From Agromyces luteolus (GTDB lineage Bacteria > Actinomycetota > Actinomycetes > Actinomycetales > Microbacteriaceae), in assembly GCF_009729855.1 (NCBI RefSeq), contig NZ_WODA01000019.1, positions 1-44,989 on the forward strand: a stretch of DNA of 44,989 bases. The letters are read 5' to 3'. Positions 19,701 to 27,022 of the stretch are shown here, one piece after another; within the stretch, counting starts at the first letter, position 1, and every line of letters starts with the position of its first letter. The notes below the pieces were generated by a model that was given only the letters and a program-made list of their open reading frames with translations, was not told where the DNA came from and ran no database searches. The translations under genes were made by a program, and so were the position numbers.

Positions 19701-21400
19701 AGTCGACGGATGCCGCGGCATCCGTCACCGCGCTCGTCGCCGCGCGCCGCGCCGCCCGCGTGCGGTTCGCGGGAACCGGATGGGTCGCCGCCGTCGAGGA
19801 CCTCAGCCGACTCAGGGACGCACTCGGCGTGCCGATCCCGCCCGGCCTGCCCGACGCGTTCGGCGAGGCCGTGCGCGACCCGCTCGGCGACCTCGTGAGC
19901 CGCTACGCCCGGACCCACGGCCCGTTCACGACGACCGCGGTCGCCGAGCGGTTCGGCATCGGCGGCGCGATCGCGCACACCGCCCTCGCGCGGCTCGCGG
20001 GCGAGCGTCGACTCGTCGAGGGCGCGTTCCTTCCCCACGGCAGCGGCGCCGAGTGGTGCGACGCCGAGGTGCTGCGCCGGCTCCGTCGCCGCTCGCTCGC
20101 CGCGCTGCGCGAGGAGGTCGAGCCGGTCGCGCCGCGCGAGTTCGGCCGGTTCCTGCCCGACTGGCAGCACGTCGGCGGGCGCCTCCGCGGGGTCGACGGC
20201 GTCGCGGCGGTGATCGAACAGCTCGAGGGCGTGCGGATCCCGGCGTCGGCGTGGGAGTCGCTCGTGCTCCCCGCCCGGGTCGGCGACTACCGGCCGGAGT
20301 TCCTCGACGAGCTCACCGCGAGCGGCGAGGTGCTGTGGGTCGGCCAGGGCGCCCTGGCCGGCGACGACGGCTGGGTCGGCCTGCACCTCGCCGACACCGC
20401 GAAGCTCACGATGCAGGCCCCCGTCGACCAGCCGCTCGACGCGATCGAGACCGAGCTGCTCGCCGTGCTCGGCGGCGGTGGGGCGTACTTCTTCCGCCAG
20501 CTCGCCGAGGCGGTCGGCGCCACCGAGGACGCACCGGTCCTCGACGCGCTCTGGCGGCTCGCGTGGGCCGGGCTCGTCACGAACGACACGTTCGCGCCGG
20601 TCCGCGGCCTCCTCACGGGCGGCGGCGCGCACAAGACGCGCTCGACGACGCCGCGGGCGCGCATCCGCGGACGCGCCGTCTCGCGTCGTGCGCTCGCGCA
20701 GGCGGCCGCCGCAGCGGAGGGCGCGCGCTCGCCGCGCTCGGCTCCGCCGCGCGCCGCCGGGCGGTGGTCGGTGCTGCCGGTGCCGAGCGACGCCGCCACG
20801 CCGCGCGCGCACGCCCTCGGCGAGACCCTGCTCGAACGCTACGGCGTCGTCACGCGCGGCTCGGTCGTGGCCGAGGACCACCTCGGCGGGTTCGCACTCG
20901 CGTACCGCACGCTCGCCGGGTTCGAGGAGACCGGTCGCGTGCGACGCGGGTACTTCGTCGACGGCCAGGGCGGCGCGCAGTTCGCGACGAGCGCGGCCGT
21001 CGACCGGCTGCGGCAGGCGCCGCAGGGCGCCGCCGTCGCCCTCGCCGCGACCGACCCCGCGAACCCGTTCGGCGCGGCCCTCGACTGGCCCGAACCGACC
21101 GTCGAGCTCACGCACCGTCCCGCCCGCAAGGCCGGCGCCGTCGTCGCGATCGTCGACGGCGAGGCCGCGTTCTACCTCGAGCGCGGCGGACGCACCGCGC
21201 TCGTCTTCACCGACGACGACGCCGTGCTCGTGCAGGGAGCGACCGCGCTCGCCGAGGCGCTCGCACGGGCTCGCGGGGCGCGGTTCCGCGTCGAGACCGT
21301 GAACGGCGCGGGCGTGTTCGGGTCGGTGCTCGACGCGCCGCTCCGCGGCGTGGGATTCCGCGAGACGCCGCAGGGCCTCCGATTCGAGGCGAGGGGCTGA
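16760..21400 (+). CDS. lhr: Large superfamily-2 helicase Lhr
   Basis: A 1546-aa helicase, the length of mycobacterial Lhr (about 1500 aa). It unwinds RNA:DNA hybrids and duplexes, moves 3' to 5', and is linked to repair of DNA damage. The N-terminal quarter holds the RecA-like domains: Q-motif region (EPTPVQEAAWRAI), Walker A (APTGSGKT, residues 44-51), DEIH box (177-180), SATV motif III, and QRIGRAGH motif VI. An insert rich in Ala, Asp and Pro sits between the two helicase lobes. A winged helix and the Lhr core domain follow, and then the long Lhr-CTD of unknown detailed role. The start ATG lies six bases after TTGAAT and directly after GGAGGG. It is followed by nei with a TGATG overlap, as lhr and nei are neighbours in M. 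tuberculosis. Confidence 0.95.
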   Translation: MTGALDSFAPATRAWFTESFHEPTPVQEAAWRAIAGGDHALVVAPTGSGKTLAAFLSAIDRLHHEGPAVDGATGEVTDGAARSTRVVYLSPLKALGVDVERNLRAPLVGIARTAAALGVDVPEVTVGVRSGDTSPTDRRALVKRPPDILITTPESLFLMLTSQARETLAGVETVIVDEIHALAGTKRGAHLALSLERLDELVARPVQRIGLSATVRPHEEVARFLAGTRPVSIVAPPSGKRFDLRVTVPVDDLGDLSGEAGGSVWPHVEEAILDQVLAHRSTIVFANSRRLAERLTARLNELWAERTAPDDDGADADAPVAEVAAVGAGAELPAEASVVVRTPPVATAGRRPPAELPGASGITGGAEPIIARSHHGSVSKEERALVEADLKGGRLKCVVATSSLELGIDMGAVDLVMQVESPPSVASGLQRIGRAGHQVGEVSKGVLFPKHRADLLHSAVVAERMVEGAIEPMRIPANPLDVLAQQTVAAAAIDEWEVEHWFDVVRRAAPFGSLPRSAFDATLDLLSGRYPSDRFGELRPRIVWDRDAGTITGRRGAQRLAVTSGGTIPDRGLFGVFMIGDAGPGRRVGELDEEMVYESRVGDVFALGATSWRIQEITHDRVLVSPAFGEPGRLPFWKGDGIGRPAELGAAIGAFIGELAAADEPTALARTAAAGLDERAGANLVRFIADQREATRIVPDAEHLVVERFRDELGDWRIVLHSPYGMRVHAPWALAVDARVMERLGVEAHAVASDDGIVLRIPDTADEPPGSELFEFDPEELAQLATERVGDSALFASRFRECAARALLLPRQNPGRRSPLWQQRQKASQLLEVARDYPDFPVVLEAVRECLQDVYDLPALTALAERIRGRRVRFVDVATETASPFAASLLFGYVGAFMYEGDAPLAERRAAALSLDPGLLAELLGTVELRELLDPVVVEETERMLQRRHPDRLARGEEGVADLLRELGPLTDAEISERVDESTDAAASVTALVAARRAARVRFAGTGWVAAVEDLSRLRDALGVPIPPGLPDAFGEAVRDPLGDLVSRYARTHGPFTTTAVAERFGIGGAIAHTALARLAGERRLVEGAFLPHGSGAEWCDAEVLRRLRRRSLAALREEVEPVAPREFGRFLPDWQHVGGRLRGVDGVAAVIEQLEGVRIPASAWESLVLPARVGDYRPEFLDELTASGEVLWVGQGALAGDDGWVGLHLADTAKLTMQAPVDQPLDAIETELLAVLGGGGAYFFRQLAEAVGATEDAPVLDALWRLAWAGLVTNDTFAPVRGLLTGGGAHKTRSTTPRARIRGRAVSRRALAQAAAAAEGARSPRSAPPRAAGRWSVLPVPSDAATPRAHALGETLLERYGVVTRGSVVAEDHLGGFALAYRTLAGFEETGRVRRGYFVDGQGGAQFATSAAVDRLRQAPQGAAVALAATDPANPFGAALDWPEPTVELTHRPARKAGAVVAIVDGEAAFYLERGGRTALVFTDDDAVLVQGATALAEALARARGARFRVETVNGAGVFGSVLDAPLRGVGFRETPQGLRFEARG

Positions 21401-22176
21401 TGCCCGAGGGCGACACCGTCTTCCGAGCGGCCCGCCGGCTCGACGACGTGCTCGCGGGGCGCACCGTCCTCCGGAGCGACCTCCGGGTCCCCGCCTACGC
21501 GACGGTCGACCTCGCCGGCGAGACGATCCACTCGGTCGGCAGCCGCGGCAAGCACCTGCTCATGCGCATCGGCGACGTGGTGCTGCACACGCACCTCAAG
21601 ATGGAGGGCGAGTGGCGCGTCATCCCGCCGGGCCGACGCTGGCCGCGGCCCGCGCACCGCGCCCGCGCGATCATCGAGACGACGGATGCCACGGCCGTCG
21701 GCTTCGACCTCGGACTCGTCGAGGTGTTCCCGGCCGTCGAGGAGGCCGACCGGCTCGGCCACCTCGGGCCCGACCTGCTCGGGCCCGACTGGGATGCCAT
21801 GGAGGCGATGCGGCGTCTCGCCGCCGAACCGGACGTGCCGGCGGTCGTCGCGCTCGCCGACCAGCGGAAGCTCGCCGGCCTCGGCAACGTCCTCGTCAAC
21901 GAGGTGTGCTTCCTGCGCGGCATCCGCCCCGACCGACCGATCGGCGAGGTCGACCTCGCGCCGACGGTCGACCTCGCGCGCCGGGTCATCCATGCCAACC
22001 GCGACCGCCTCGAACGCACCACGACGGGCGACACGCGGCCGGGCCGGCGGCTCTGGGTCTACGCGCGCGCGGGCGAGCCGTGCCGACGCTGCGGCACGCG
22101 CATCGAGCACGGCCGGTTCGGCCGCAACGACCTCGAACTCCGCGAGACGTACTGGTGCCCGCACTGCCAGCGGTGA
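21400..22176 (+). CDS. nei: Endonuclease VIII-type DNA glycosylase Nei
   Basis: Bifunctional base-excision glycosylase/AP lyase for oxidised pyrimidines. The 258-aa product begins [10 protein letters not shown], so after loss of Met the N-terminal Pro is the nucleophile and the adjacent Glu the acid. The helix-two-turn-helix ([14 protein letters not shown]) and the C-terminal zinc finger (CRRCGTR and YWCPHCQR, four Cys) are complete. PEGDT rather than PELPEV places it in the Nei group and not MutM/Fpg. The ATG overlaps the lhr stop, so the helicase and glycosylase are co-translated. That suggests joint action in oxidative or alkylation damage repair. Confidence 0.94.
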   Translation: MPEGDTVFRAARRLDDVLAGRTVLRSDLRVPAYATVDLAGETIHSVGSRGKHLLMRIGDVVLHTHLKMEGEWRVIPPGRRWPRPAHRARAIIETTDATAVGFDLGLVEVFPAVEEADRLGHLGPDLLGPDWDAMEAMRRLAAEPDVPAVVALADQRKLAGLGNVLVNEVCFLRGIRPDRPIGEVDLAPTVDLARRVIHANRDRLERTTTGDTRPGRRLWVYARAGEPCRRCGTRIEHGRFGRNDLELRETYWCPHCQR

Positions 22177-22220
22177 GCCGGAGACGGGGCGGGGCGAATC
22201 GCGGCCCGTGGTCGAGCAGC

Positions 22221-22235
22221 ACGCGAAGCGCGCGT
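22221..22235. terminator. Weak hairpin between nei and the DUF1844 gene
   Basis: ACGCG (22221-22225) pairs with CGCGT (22231-22235) around a 5-nt loop between two convergent genes. The stem is short and there is no U-tract. Confidence 0.25.
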
Positions 22236-22243
22236 ATCGAGAC

Positions 22244-22663
22244 CTAGGAGACCGGTCCGGTCCACTTCTCGCCGGGACCCTTGCCGAGTTCGTCGGGGAT
22301 CGTCGACGCCTCGCGGAACGCCAGCTGCAGCGAGCGGAGGCCGTCGCGCAGCGATCGCGCGTGCATGTCGCTGATCTCGGGCGCACCCGCCGTGATGAGG
22401 CCCGCGAGCGCGTTGATGAGCTTGCGCGCCTCGTCGAGGTCGGTCTGCGACTCGGGGTCGTCGGCGAGGCCGACCTTGACCGCGGCGGCGCTCATGAGGT
22501 GCACGGCCGCCGTCGTGATGACCTCGACCGCGGGCACCTCGGCGATGTCGCGCGTGGCGTCGGCGACCGCGTCGGCCGCACCCGGATCGACGCCGGCCGG
22601 CGCAGGCGTCTCGGGGCGGTCGTGCTCGGGCGCACGCGTGGACTCGGGCGAAGTGTCGCTCAC
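22244..22663 (-). CDS. DUF1844 family protein
   Basis: A 139-aa protein. The N-terminal 40 residues are acidic, Pro/Ala-rich and probably disordered. The C-terminal part matches the conserved DUF1844 core ([21 protein letters not shown], then [16 protein letters not shown]), predicted helical. Function is unknown; the gene is regularly found next to infC in Actinobacteria. The start is a GTG at 22663, with AGAGGA eight bases upstream as the ribosome site. Its transcription would start from a -10 that overlaps the infC promoter on the other strand. Confidence 0.8.
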   Translation of the reverse strand: MSDTSPESTRAPEHDRPETPAPAGVDPGAADAVADATRDIAEVPAVEVITTAAVHLMSAAAVKVGLADDPESQTDLDEARKLINALAGLITAGAPEISDMHARSLRDGLRSLQLAFREASTIPDELGKGPGEKWTGPVS

Positions 22664-22679
22664 CGGGGGATTCCTCTGC

Positions 22680-22686
22680 TAGACTA
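22680..22686. promoter_or_regulatory. Shared -10 element of infC and the DUF1844 gene
   Basis: TAGACTA reads TAGACT on the + strand (22680-22685) and TAGTCT on the minus strand (22681-22686). The two divergent -10 hexamers overlap by five of six bases. -35 matches are weak on both sides. Confidence 0.5.
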
Positions 22687-22691
22687 CTGCG

Positions 22692-22930
22692 GGCTCCGGG
22701 GCCAGTCCCCGGTACGAAAGTGGAGAGACTCCCACCCGCGCATACCGCTTCAACAAGGTTACCGGGTCGTTCGCACTCCCCTTCCCCGCTCACGCGGGGG
22801 AGGAGCAAGGGTGCCGCATGAGCCCGCGGTGGGAATCCGCGGGGCGTCATCGCGTGGATTTCCGCTCTCGTCTTCGGGCGGCATCCGTCTCCCGAAGGGC
22901 TGGAAACCAGTTCGAGTAGAGGAGACTCGC
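22692..22930 (+). ncRNA. Structured 5' leader of infC-rpmI-rplT
   Basis: About 240 nt of untranslated leader with at least three stable hairpins. CCGGGG/CCCCGG at 22696-22712 has a 5-nt loop. CCCCGC/GCGGGG at 22784-22799 has a TCAC loop. CCCGCGG/CCGCGGG at 22823-22843 has a 7-nt loop. An imperfect GTGGAG/CTCCCAC hairpin lies at 22720-22735. Leaders of this operon in other bacteria respond to ribosomal protein L20 or IF3. Homology to a described leader family was not tested. Confidence 0.5.
22818..22919 (+). CDS. Possible 33-codon upstream ORF in the infC leader
   Basis: ATG at 22818 opens a 33-residue frame beginning [11 protein letters not shown]. Its TAG stop (22917-22919) touches the infC ribosome-binding site. 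AAGG lies about seven bases before the ATG. No homology is recognised. If translated, terminating ribosomes would arrive exactly at the infC site. Chance is a real alternative. Confidence 0.25.
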   Translation: MSPRWESAGRHRVDFRSRLRAASVSRRAGNQFE

Positions 22931-23548
22931 ATCAGCGATCCGCGTACCAATGACCGTATCCGCGTTCCCGAGGTCCGCCTCGTGGGCCCCGGGGGAGAGC
23001 AGGTCGGCGTCGTGAAGATCGAGGTGGCACTGCGGCTCGCGCAGGAGGCCGACCTCGATCTCGTCGAGGTCGCGCCGAACTCCCGTCCGCCGGTCGTCAA
23101 GATCATGGACTACGGCAAGTACAAGTACGAGGCTGCGCAGAAGGCGAAGGAAGCCCGGCGCAACCAGGCGAACACGATCCTCAAGGAGGTTCGGTTCCGC
23201 CTCAAGATCGACAAGCACGACTACGAGACCAAGATGAAGCGCGCCGTCGGCTTCCTGAAGTCCGGCGACAAGGTCAAGGCCATGATCCTGTTCCGCGGAC
23301 GCGAGCAGTCGCGTCCCGAGATGGGCGTCCGCCTCCTGCAGCGCTTCGCGGAGGACGTCGCCGAGTACGGCACCGTCGAGCACAACCCGACGATCGACGG
23401 ACGCAACATGGTCATGGTCATCGCCCCCCTCAAGAACAAGTCCGAGGCCAAGGCCGAGGCGAATGCACAGCGTGCTGCGGCGAAGCAGCGCCCGGCGGCG
23501 GATGCCGCGGGCGAGTCGTCGCAGACGGCCGCGGCCGACGAGGCCTAG
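22931..23548 (+). CDS. infC: Translation initiation factor IF-3, ATC start codon
   Basis: IF-3 binds the 30S subunit, proofreads the start codon and prevents premature 50S joining. The 205-aa product begins at ATC: GAGGAG (22919-22924) lies six bases upstream, and the protein starts in the position conserved among actinobacterial IF-3 ([17 protein letters not shown]). No ATG or GTG fits. Rare AUU/AUC/AUA starts are the known basis of IF-3 autoregulation, because IF-3 rejects its own start codon. The N-domain has [25 protein letters not shown], and the C-domain has [19 protein letters not shown]. The last 35 residues are an Ala-rich low-complexity tail. It is the first gene of infC-rpmI-rplT. 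Confidence 0.96.
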   Translation: MSDPRTNDRIRVPEVRLVGPGGEQVGVVKIEVALRLAQEADLDLVEVAPNSRPPVVKIMDYGKYKYEAAQKAKEARRNQANTILKEVRFRLKIDKHDYETKMKRAVGFLKSGDKVKAMILFRGREQSRPEMGVRLLQRFAEDVAEYGTVEHNPTIDGRNMVMVIAPLKNKSEAKAEANAQRAAAKQRPAADAAGESSQTAAADEA

Positions 23549-23603
23549 GCCAGTACGACGTCCGCCACCTCGGTGGCGGCAGATCCAAGGAGAGAGACGA
23601 GAG

Positions 23604-23798
23604 ATGCCGAAGCAGAAGACCCACTCCGGGTCCAAGAAGCGCTTCAAGGTCACCGGCAGCGGCAAGATCAAGAAGCAGCAGGCCGGCATGCGCCACAACC
23701 TCGAGGGCAAGTCCTCGGTGCGCACCCGCCGCCTGAACCAGGACAAGGTCGCCTCGGCGCCCGACACCAAGGTCATCAAGAAGCTGCTCGGTCGCTGA
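23604..23798 (+). CDS. rpmI: 50S ribosomal protein L35
   Basis: A 64-aa basic protein of the large subunit, with the signature [20 protein letters not shown] and the C-terminal KKLLGR. AAGGAGA is upstream of the ATG, with a somewhat long spacer. The gene lies between infC and rplT in the universal order, 55 bases after infC and 32 before rplT, in one transcript. Confidence 0.97.
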   Translation: MPKQKTHSGSKKRFKVTGSGKIKKQQAGMRHNLEGKSSVRTRRLNQDKVASAPDTKVIKKLLGR

Positions 23799-23830
23799 GC
23801 GACGAGACCCGGTAAGGAAGAGACACAGTC

Positions 23831-24217
23831 ATGGCAAGAGTCAAGCGCGCAGTCAACGCGCACAAGAAGCGTCGGGTCATCCTCGAGCGCGCAGAGGGCT
23901 ACCGCGGTCAGCGGTCGCGCCTCTACCGCAAGGCGAAGGAGCAGGTCACCCACTCGCTCGTCTACTCGTACAACGACCGCCGCAAGAAGAAGGGCGACTT
24001 CCGTCGCCTCTGGATCCAGCGGATCAACGCCGCTGCGCGCCAGAACGGCATCACGTACAACCGCCTGATCCAGGGCCTCGGCCTCGCGGGCATCGAGGTC
24101 GACCGTCGCATCCTCGCCGACCTCGCGGTCAACGAGCCGGCGACCTTCGCTGGCCTCGTCGAGGCCGCCAAGAAGGCGCTCCCGAGCGACGTCAACGCTC
24201 CGAAGAACGCGGCCTAG
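23831..24217 (+). CDS. rplT: 50S ribosomal protein L20
   Basis: A 128-aa rRNA-binding protein needed early in 50S assembly. It starts [15 protein letters not shown] and has the conserved [17 protein letters not shown] and [14 protein letters not shown] segments. In several bacteria L20 represses its own operon by binding the leader or the rpmI region. A strong hairpin follows the stop, ending the infC-rpmI-rplT unit. Confidence 0.97.
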   Translation: MARVKRAVNAHKKRRVILERAEGYRGQRSRLYRKAKEQVTHSLVYSYNDRRKKKGDFRRLWIQRINAAARQNGITYNRLIQGLGLAGIEVDRRILADLAVNEPATFAGLVEAAKKALPSDVNAPKNAA

Positions 24218-24231
24218 TCTCCGCTTCGGTC

Positions 24232-24267
24232 CGAACGGCCCGGCACCCCGTGGTGCCGGGCCGTTCG
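24232..24267 (+). terminator. Terminator of infC-rpmI-rplT
   Basis: A perfect 16-bp stem: CGAACGGCCCGGCACC (24232-24247) pairs with GGTGCCGGGCCGTTCG (24252-24267) around a CCGT tetraloop. It is the strongest terminator-like hairpin in the window. No long U-tract follows. Confidence 0.85.
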
Positions 24268-24344
24268 TCGTCCGCGGGCGGATGCCGCGGCGAGCCCGGA
24301 GCACGGCCGCGGCGAGGGAGCGGCGGCGCCGTGGCATCCGTCGC

Positions 24345-24350
24345 TAGGCT
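24345..24350 (+). promoter_or_regulatory. -10 box (TAGGCT) of the RNA methyltransferase gene
   Basis: TAGGCT with a 6-nt spacer to the GTG at 24357 and no Shine-Dalgarno, so a leaderless mRNA is predicted. Confidence 0.5.
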
Positions 24351-24356
24351 GGACGT

Positions 24357-25157
24357 GTGCTGGAGAACCCGAGGTCGCCGCGAGTGCGGGCCGTCGCCAA
24401 GCTCGCGAAGAAGCCCGCACGCGCCGAGACGGGCATGTTCCTGCTCGAGGGGCCGCAGGCGGTCGCCGAGGCGCTCACGTTCCGCCCGCAGCTCGTGGTG
24501 GAGCTCTACGCGACGCCGACCGCACTCGAGCGGTACTCCGACATCGGCGACACGGCGATCGACGCGGGCGTCGACGTCGAGTACGTCACCGAGGAGGTCC
24601 TGAACGCGATGGCCGACACGGTCACGCCGCAGGGCTTCGTCGCGGTCTGCCACCAGTTCCCCACCGCGGTGAAGGACGTGTTCGCGTCGCACCCGAAGCT
24701 CGTCGCGATCCTCGAGGAGGTGCGCGACCCCGGCAACGCGGGCACCATCGTGCGCGCCGCCGACGCGGCCGGCGCCGACGCGGTCGTCTTCACGGGCCGC
24801 GCCGTCGACCTCTACAACCCCAAGGTCGTCCGCTCCTCGACCGGGTCGATCTTCCACCTGCCGGTCGCTGTGGGCGCCGAGCTCGAGGACGTCCTCGCGC
24901 GCGCCCGGGAGGTCGGCCTCACGATCCTCGCCGCCGACGTCAAGGGAGACGACCTCCTCGAGGCACGTCGCGACGGCGTGCTCGCGCAGCCGACCGCCTG
25001 GCTGTTCGGAAACGAGGCCCGCGGACTGCCCGAGGAGAAGCTCGCCCTGGCGGACCGGGTCGTCACGGTGCCCATCTACGGGCACGCCGAGTCGATGAAC
25101 CTCGCGACCGCGGCATCCGTGTGCCTGTACGAGAGCGCATTCGCGCAGCGCAGTTGA
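24357..25157 (+). CDS. TrmH/SpoU-family RNA 2'-O-methyltransferase
   Basis: A 266-aa SPOUT-class enzyme that methylates ribose 2'-OH in rRNA or tRNA. The N-terminal substrate-binding domain (residues 1-100) starts with PRVRAVAKLAKKPARAETGMFLLEG. The knotted C-terminal domain has the three SpoU motifs: EEVRDPGNAGTIVRAADAAGA, WLFGNEARGLP and VPIYGHAESMNLATAASVCLYE. In many Actinobacteria this gene follows rplT and precedes pheST, and is annotated tsnR/spoU. The exact target nucleotide cannot be read from sequence. The start is a GTG just after TAGGCT, and the gene is separated from rplT by a terminator. Confidence 0.9.
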   Translation: MLENPRSPRVRAVAKLAKKPARAETGMFLLEGPQAVAEALTFRPQLVVELYATPTALERYSDIGDTAIDAGVDVEYVTEEVLNAMADTVTPQGFVAVCHQFPTAVKDVFASHPKLVAILEEVRDPGNAGTIVRAADAAGADAVVFTGRAVDLYNPKVVRSSTGSIFHLPVAVGAELEDVLARAREVGLTILAADVKGDDLLEARRDGVLAQPTAWLFGNEARGLPEEKLALADRVVTVPIYGHAESMNLATAASVCLYESAFAQRS

Positions 25158-25180
25158 GGTAACGGAACGGTAAACCCCCA

Positions 25181-25201
25181 GTCCGGGCGGTGGCCGCGGA
25201 C
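25181..25201 (+). terminator. Candidate hairpin terminator after the RNA methyltransferase gene
   Basis: GTCCG (25181-25185) pairs with CGGAC (25197-25201), and GGC pairs with GCC inside, with one bulge. It lies in the 70-base gap before gluA. No U-tract. Confidence 0.35.
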
Positions 25202-25214
25202 CCTCCCCGAGCCC

Positions 25215-25220
25215 TAGTTT
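25215..25220 (+). promoter_or_regulatory. -10 box (TAGTTT) of the glu operon
   Basis: TAGTTT with a 7-nt spacer to the gluA ATG at 25228. The spacer is all G except its last base, so it is not a normal Shine-Dalgarno. A leaderless start is likely. Confidence 0.5.
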
Positions 25221-25227
25221 GGGGGGT

Positions 25228-26013
25228 ATGCCGGCCGACACCGCTCCTCGCACGTCGAACATCTCGGTCCGACGGGGCGAGCCCCTCGTCGTGATCGACC
25301 ACGTCGACAAGTACTTCGGCGACCTGCACGTCCTGAACGACATCAACACGGTGGTCAACCGCGGCGAGGTCGTCGTCGTCATCGGGCCCTCGGGCTCGGG
25401 CAAGTCCACGCTGTGCCGCGCGATCAACCGGCTCGAGACCATCGACTCGGGCACCATCACGATCGACGGCGACGTCCTCCCGGAGGAGGGCGCGGCGCTC
25501 GCGAAGCTCCGCGCCGACGTCGGCATGGTCTTCCAGTCGTTCAACCTGTTCGCCCACAAGACCGTCCTCGAGAACATCACGCTCGCGCCGATCCGGGTCA
25601 AGCGGATGTCCCGCAAGGACGCCGAGGCCAAGGCCATGGAGCTCCTCGAGCGCGTCGGCGTCGCCGACCAGGCGAAGAAGATGCCGGCGCAGCTCTCCGG
25701 CGGCCAGCAGCAGCGCGTCGCGATCGCCAGGTCGCTCGCGATGAACCCGAAGCTCATCCTCATGGACGAGCCGACGAGCGCCCTCGATCCCGAGATGATC
25801 AACGAGGTCCTCGACGTGATGGTCGAGCTCGCGGAGGAGGGCATGACGATGATCGTCGTCACCCACGAGATGGGCTTCGCCCGCAAGGCGGCCGACCGCG
25901 TGCTGTTCATGTCGGACGGCGCCATCGTCGAGGAGGCCGTCCCGGCCCAGTTCTTCGACCACCCCACGACCGATCGCGCGAAGGACTTCCTGTCGAAGAT
26001 CCTCGCGCACTAG
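25228..26013 (+). CDS. gluA: Glutamate-type amino acid ABC transporter, ATP-binding protein
   Basis: Cytoplasmic ATPase of a polar amino acid importer. The 261-aa product has Walker A GPSGSGKS at residues 53-60, the Q-loop in MVFQSFNLF, the signature LSGGQQQR and Walker [13 protein letters not shown], followed by the switch His in VTHEM. Sequence and gene order (ATPase, binding protein, two permeases) match gluABCD of Corynebacterium, a glutamate uptake system. Glutamine or aspartate are also possible substrates. An N-terminal extension of about 18 residues precedes the core. The ATG at 25228 is preferred to a TTG nine bases earlier because of the -10 spacing. Confidence 0.9.
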   Translation: MPADTAPRTSNISVRRGEPLVVIDHVDKYFGDLHVLNDINTVVNRGEVVVVIGPSGSGKSTLCRAINRLETIDSGTITIDGDVLPEEGAALAKLRADVGMVFQSFNLFAHKTVLENITLAPIRVKRMSRKDAEAKAMELLERVGVADQAKKMPAQLSGGQQQRVAIARSLAMNPKLILMDEPTSALDPEMINEVLDVMVELAEEGMTMIVVTHEMGFARKAADRVLFMSDGAIVEEAVPAQFFDHPTTDRAKDFLSKILAH

Positions 26014-26017
26014 ACCT

Positions 26018-26033
26018 CCGCTGCCACGAGCGG
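26018..26033 (+). other. Small intercistronic hairpin gluA-gluB
   Basis: CCGCT (26018-26022) pairs with AGCGG (26029-26033) around a 6-nt loop, just after the gluA stop. It is short and its role is uncertain. Confidence 0.3.
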
Positions 26034-26068
26034 CGGGGACCCGAACGACACGAGAGATGAGGCACGAC

Positions 26069-26944
26069 ATGAGACGCAGCAGAATCGCCCTGGTCGCCGC
26101 AGCGGCCGCGACCGCGCTCCTGTTCGCCGGCTGCGCCGGCGACGCCGGCACCCCCGGCGACGACGGCGCGGAGCCGAGCGTCGAGGAGGCGCCCGAGTTC
26201 GAGGAGGGCACGACGATGGCGGCGCTCGCCGAGGCGGGCACGGTCACCGTCGGCACCAAGTTCGACCAGCCGCTCTTCGGCCTGGTCGGCCCCGACGGCG
26301 TGCCCGTCGGGTTCGACGTCGAGATCGCCAAGATCATCGCCGGCGAGCTCGGCATCGCGCCGGAGGACATCGAGTGGGTCGAGACCGTGTCGGCGAACCG
26401 GGAGCCGTTCATCGAGAACGGCCAGGTCGACTTCGTCGTCGCGACGTACACGATCAACGACGAGCGCAAGGAGGTCGTCGACTTCGCCGGGCCGTACTTC
26501 GAGGCGGGCCAGTCGATCCTCGTGCTCGCCGACAACGAGGACATCACGAGCGAGGACGACCTCGTCGGGCAGCCCGTCTGCTCGGTCACCGGATCGACTC
26601 CCGCGCAGAACCTCCGGGACCTCGGCGCGAACGTCATCGAGACCGATACCTACAGCAACTGCCTCCAGCCCCTCCGCGAGGGCGAGGCCGTGGCCGTCTC
26701 GACCGACAACGTGATCCTGGCCGGCCTGGTCGACCAGAACCCGGGCGAGTTCAAGGTCGTCGGCGAGCCGTTCACCGAGGAGCCCTACGGCATCGGCGTC
26801 ATGCTCGGCGACGACGACTTCCGTTCGTGGATCAACGACGTCCTCGAGCAGTCCTACGAGGACGGCTCGTACGAGGCGGCGTGGGATGCCACGGCGGGCA
26901 CCGTGCTCGAGTTCCGCGAGCCGCCGGCCGTCGACCGGTACTGA
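26069..26944 (+). CDS. gluB: Glutamate-type ABC transporter, substrate-binding lipoprotein
   Basis: Family 3 solute-binding protein anchored outside the membrane. The 291-aa precursor has a basic, hydrophobic signal peptide ending in the lipobox FAGC, with the acylated cysteine at residue 22. An acidic Gly/Glu-rich linker follows (about 23-50), then the binding domain with VGTKFDQPLFGL, PVGFDVEIAKIIAGELG, and the ligand-contacting FVVATYTINDERKEVVDFAGPYF. The ATG at 26069 is preferred to the in-frame ATG at 26057, because TGAGG lies six bases upstream and the signal peptide then has normal length. A strong hairpin separates it from the permease genes. Confidence 0.92.
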   Translation: MRRSRIALVAAAAATALLFAGCAGDAGTPGDDGAEPSVEEAPEFEEGTTMAALAEAGTVTVGTKFDQPLFGLVGPDGVPVGFDVEIAKIIAGELGIAPEDIEWVETVSANREPFIENGQVDFVVATYTINDERKEVVDFAGPYFEAGQSILVLADNEDITSEDDLVGQPVCSVTGSTPAQNLRDLGANVIETDTYSNCLQPLREGEAVAVSTDNVILAGLVDQNPGEFKVVGEPFTEEPYGIGVMLGDDDFRSWINDVLEQSYEDGSYEAAWDATAGTVLEFREPPAVDRY

Positions 26945-26951
26945 TCCCCAC

Positions 26952-26986
26952 GGAGGTCCGGGCGTCCGAGCGACGCCCGGACCTCC
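26952..26986 (+). other. Strong intercistronic hairpin between gluB and gluC
   Basis: A perfect 15-bp stem: GGAGGTCCGGGCGTC (26952-26966) pairs with GACGCCCGGACCTCC (26972-26986) around the loop CGAGC. It starts seven bases after the gluB stop and lies 36 bases before gluC. It may be a partial terminator or a 3' mRNA stabiliser favouring binding protein over permeases. Confidence 0.75.
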
Positions 26987-27022
26987 CGGGTCCGCAGGCC
27001 CGACCGCACGGAAAGGACGCGC

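Noticed and set aside
16316..21115. Very long open frame (1599 codons) antisense to the decarboxylase gene and lhr
   Set aside because: In GC-rich DNA the antisense frame of a real gene rarely meets stops. The composition is Arg/Ala/Gly-rich with no domain, and the + strand has Lhr with all helicase motifs.
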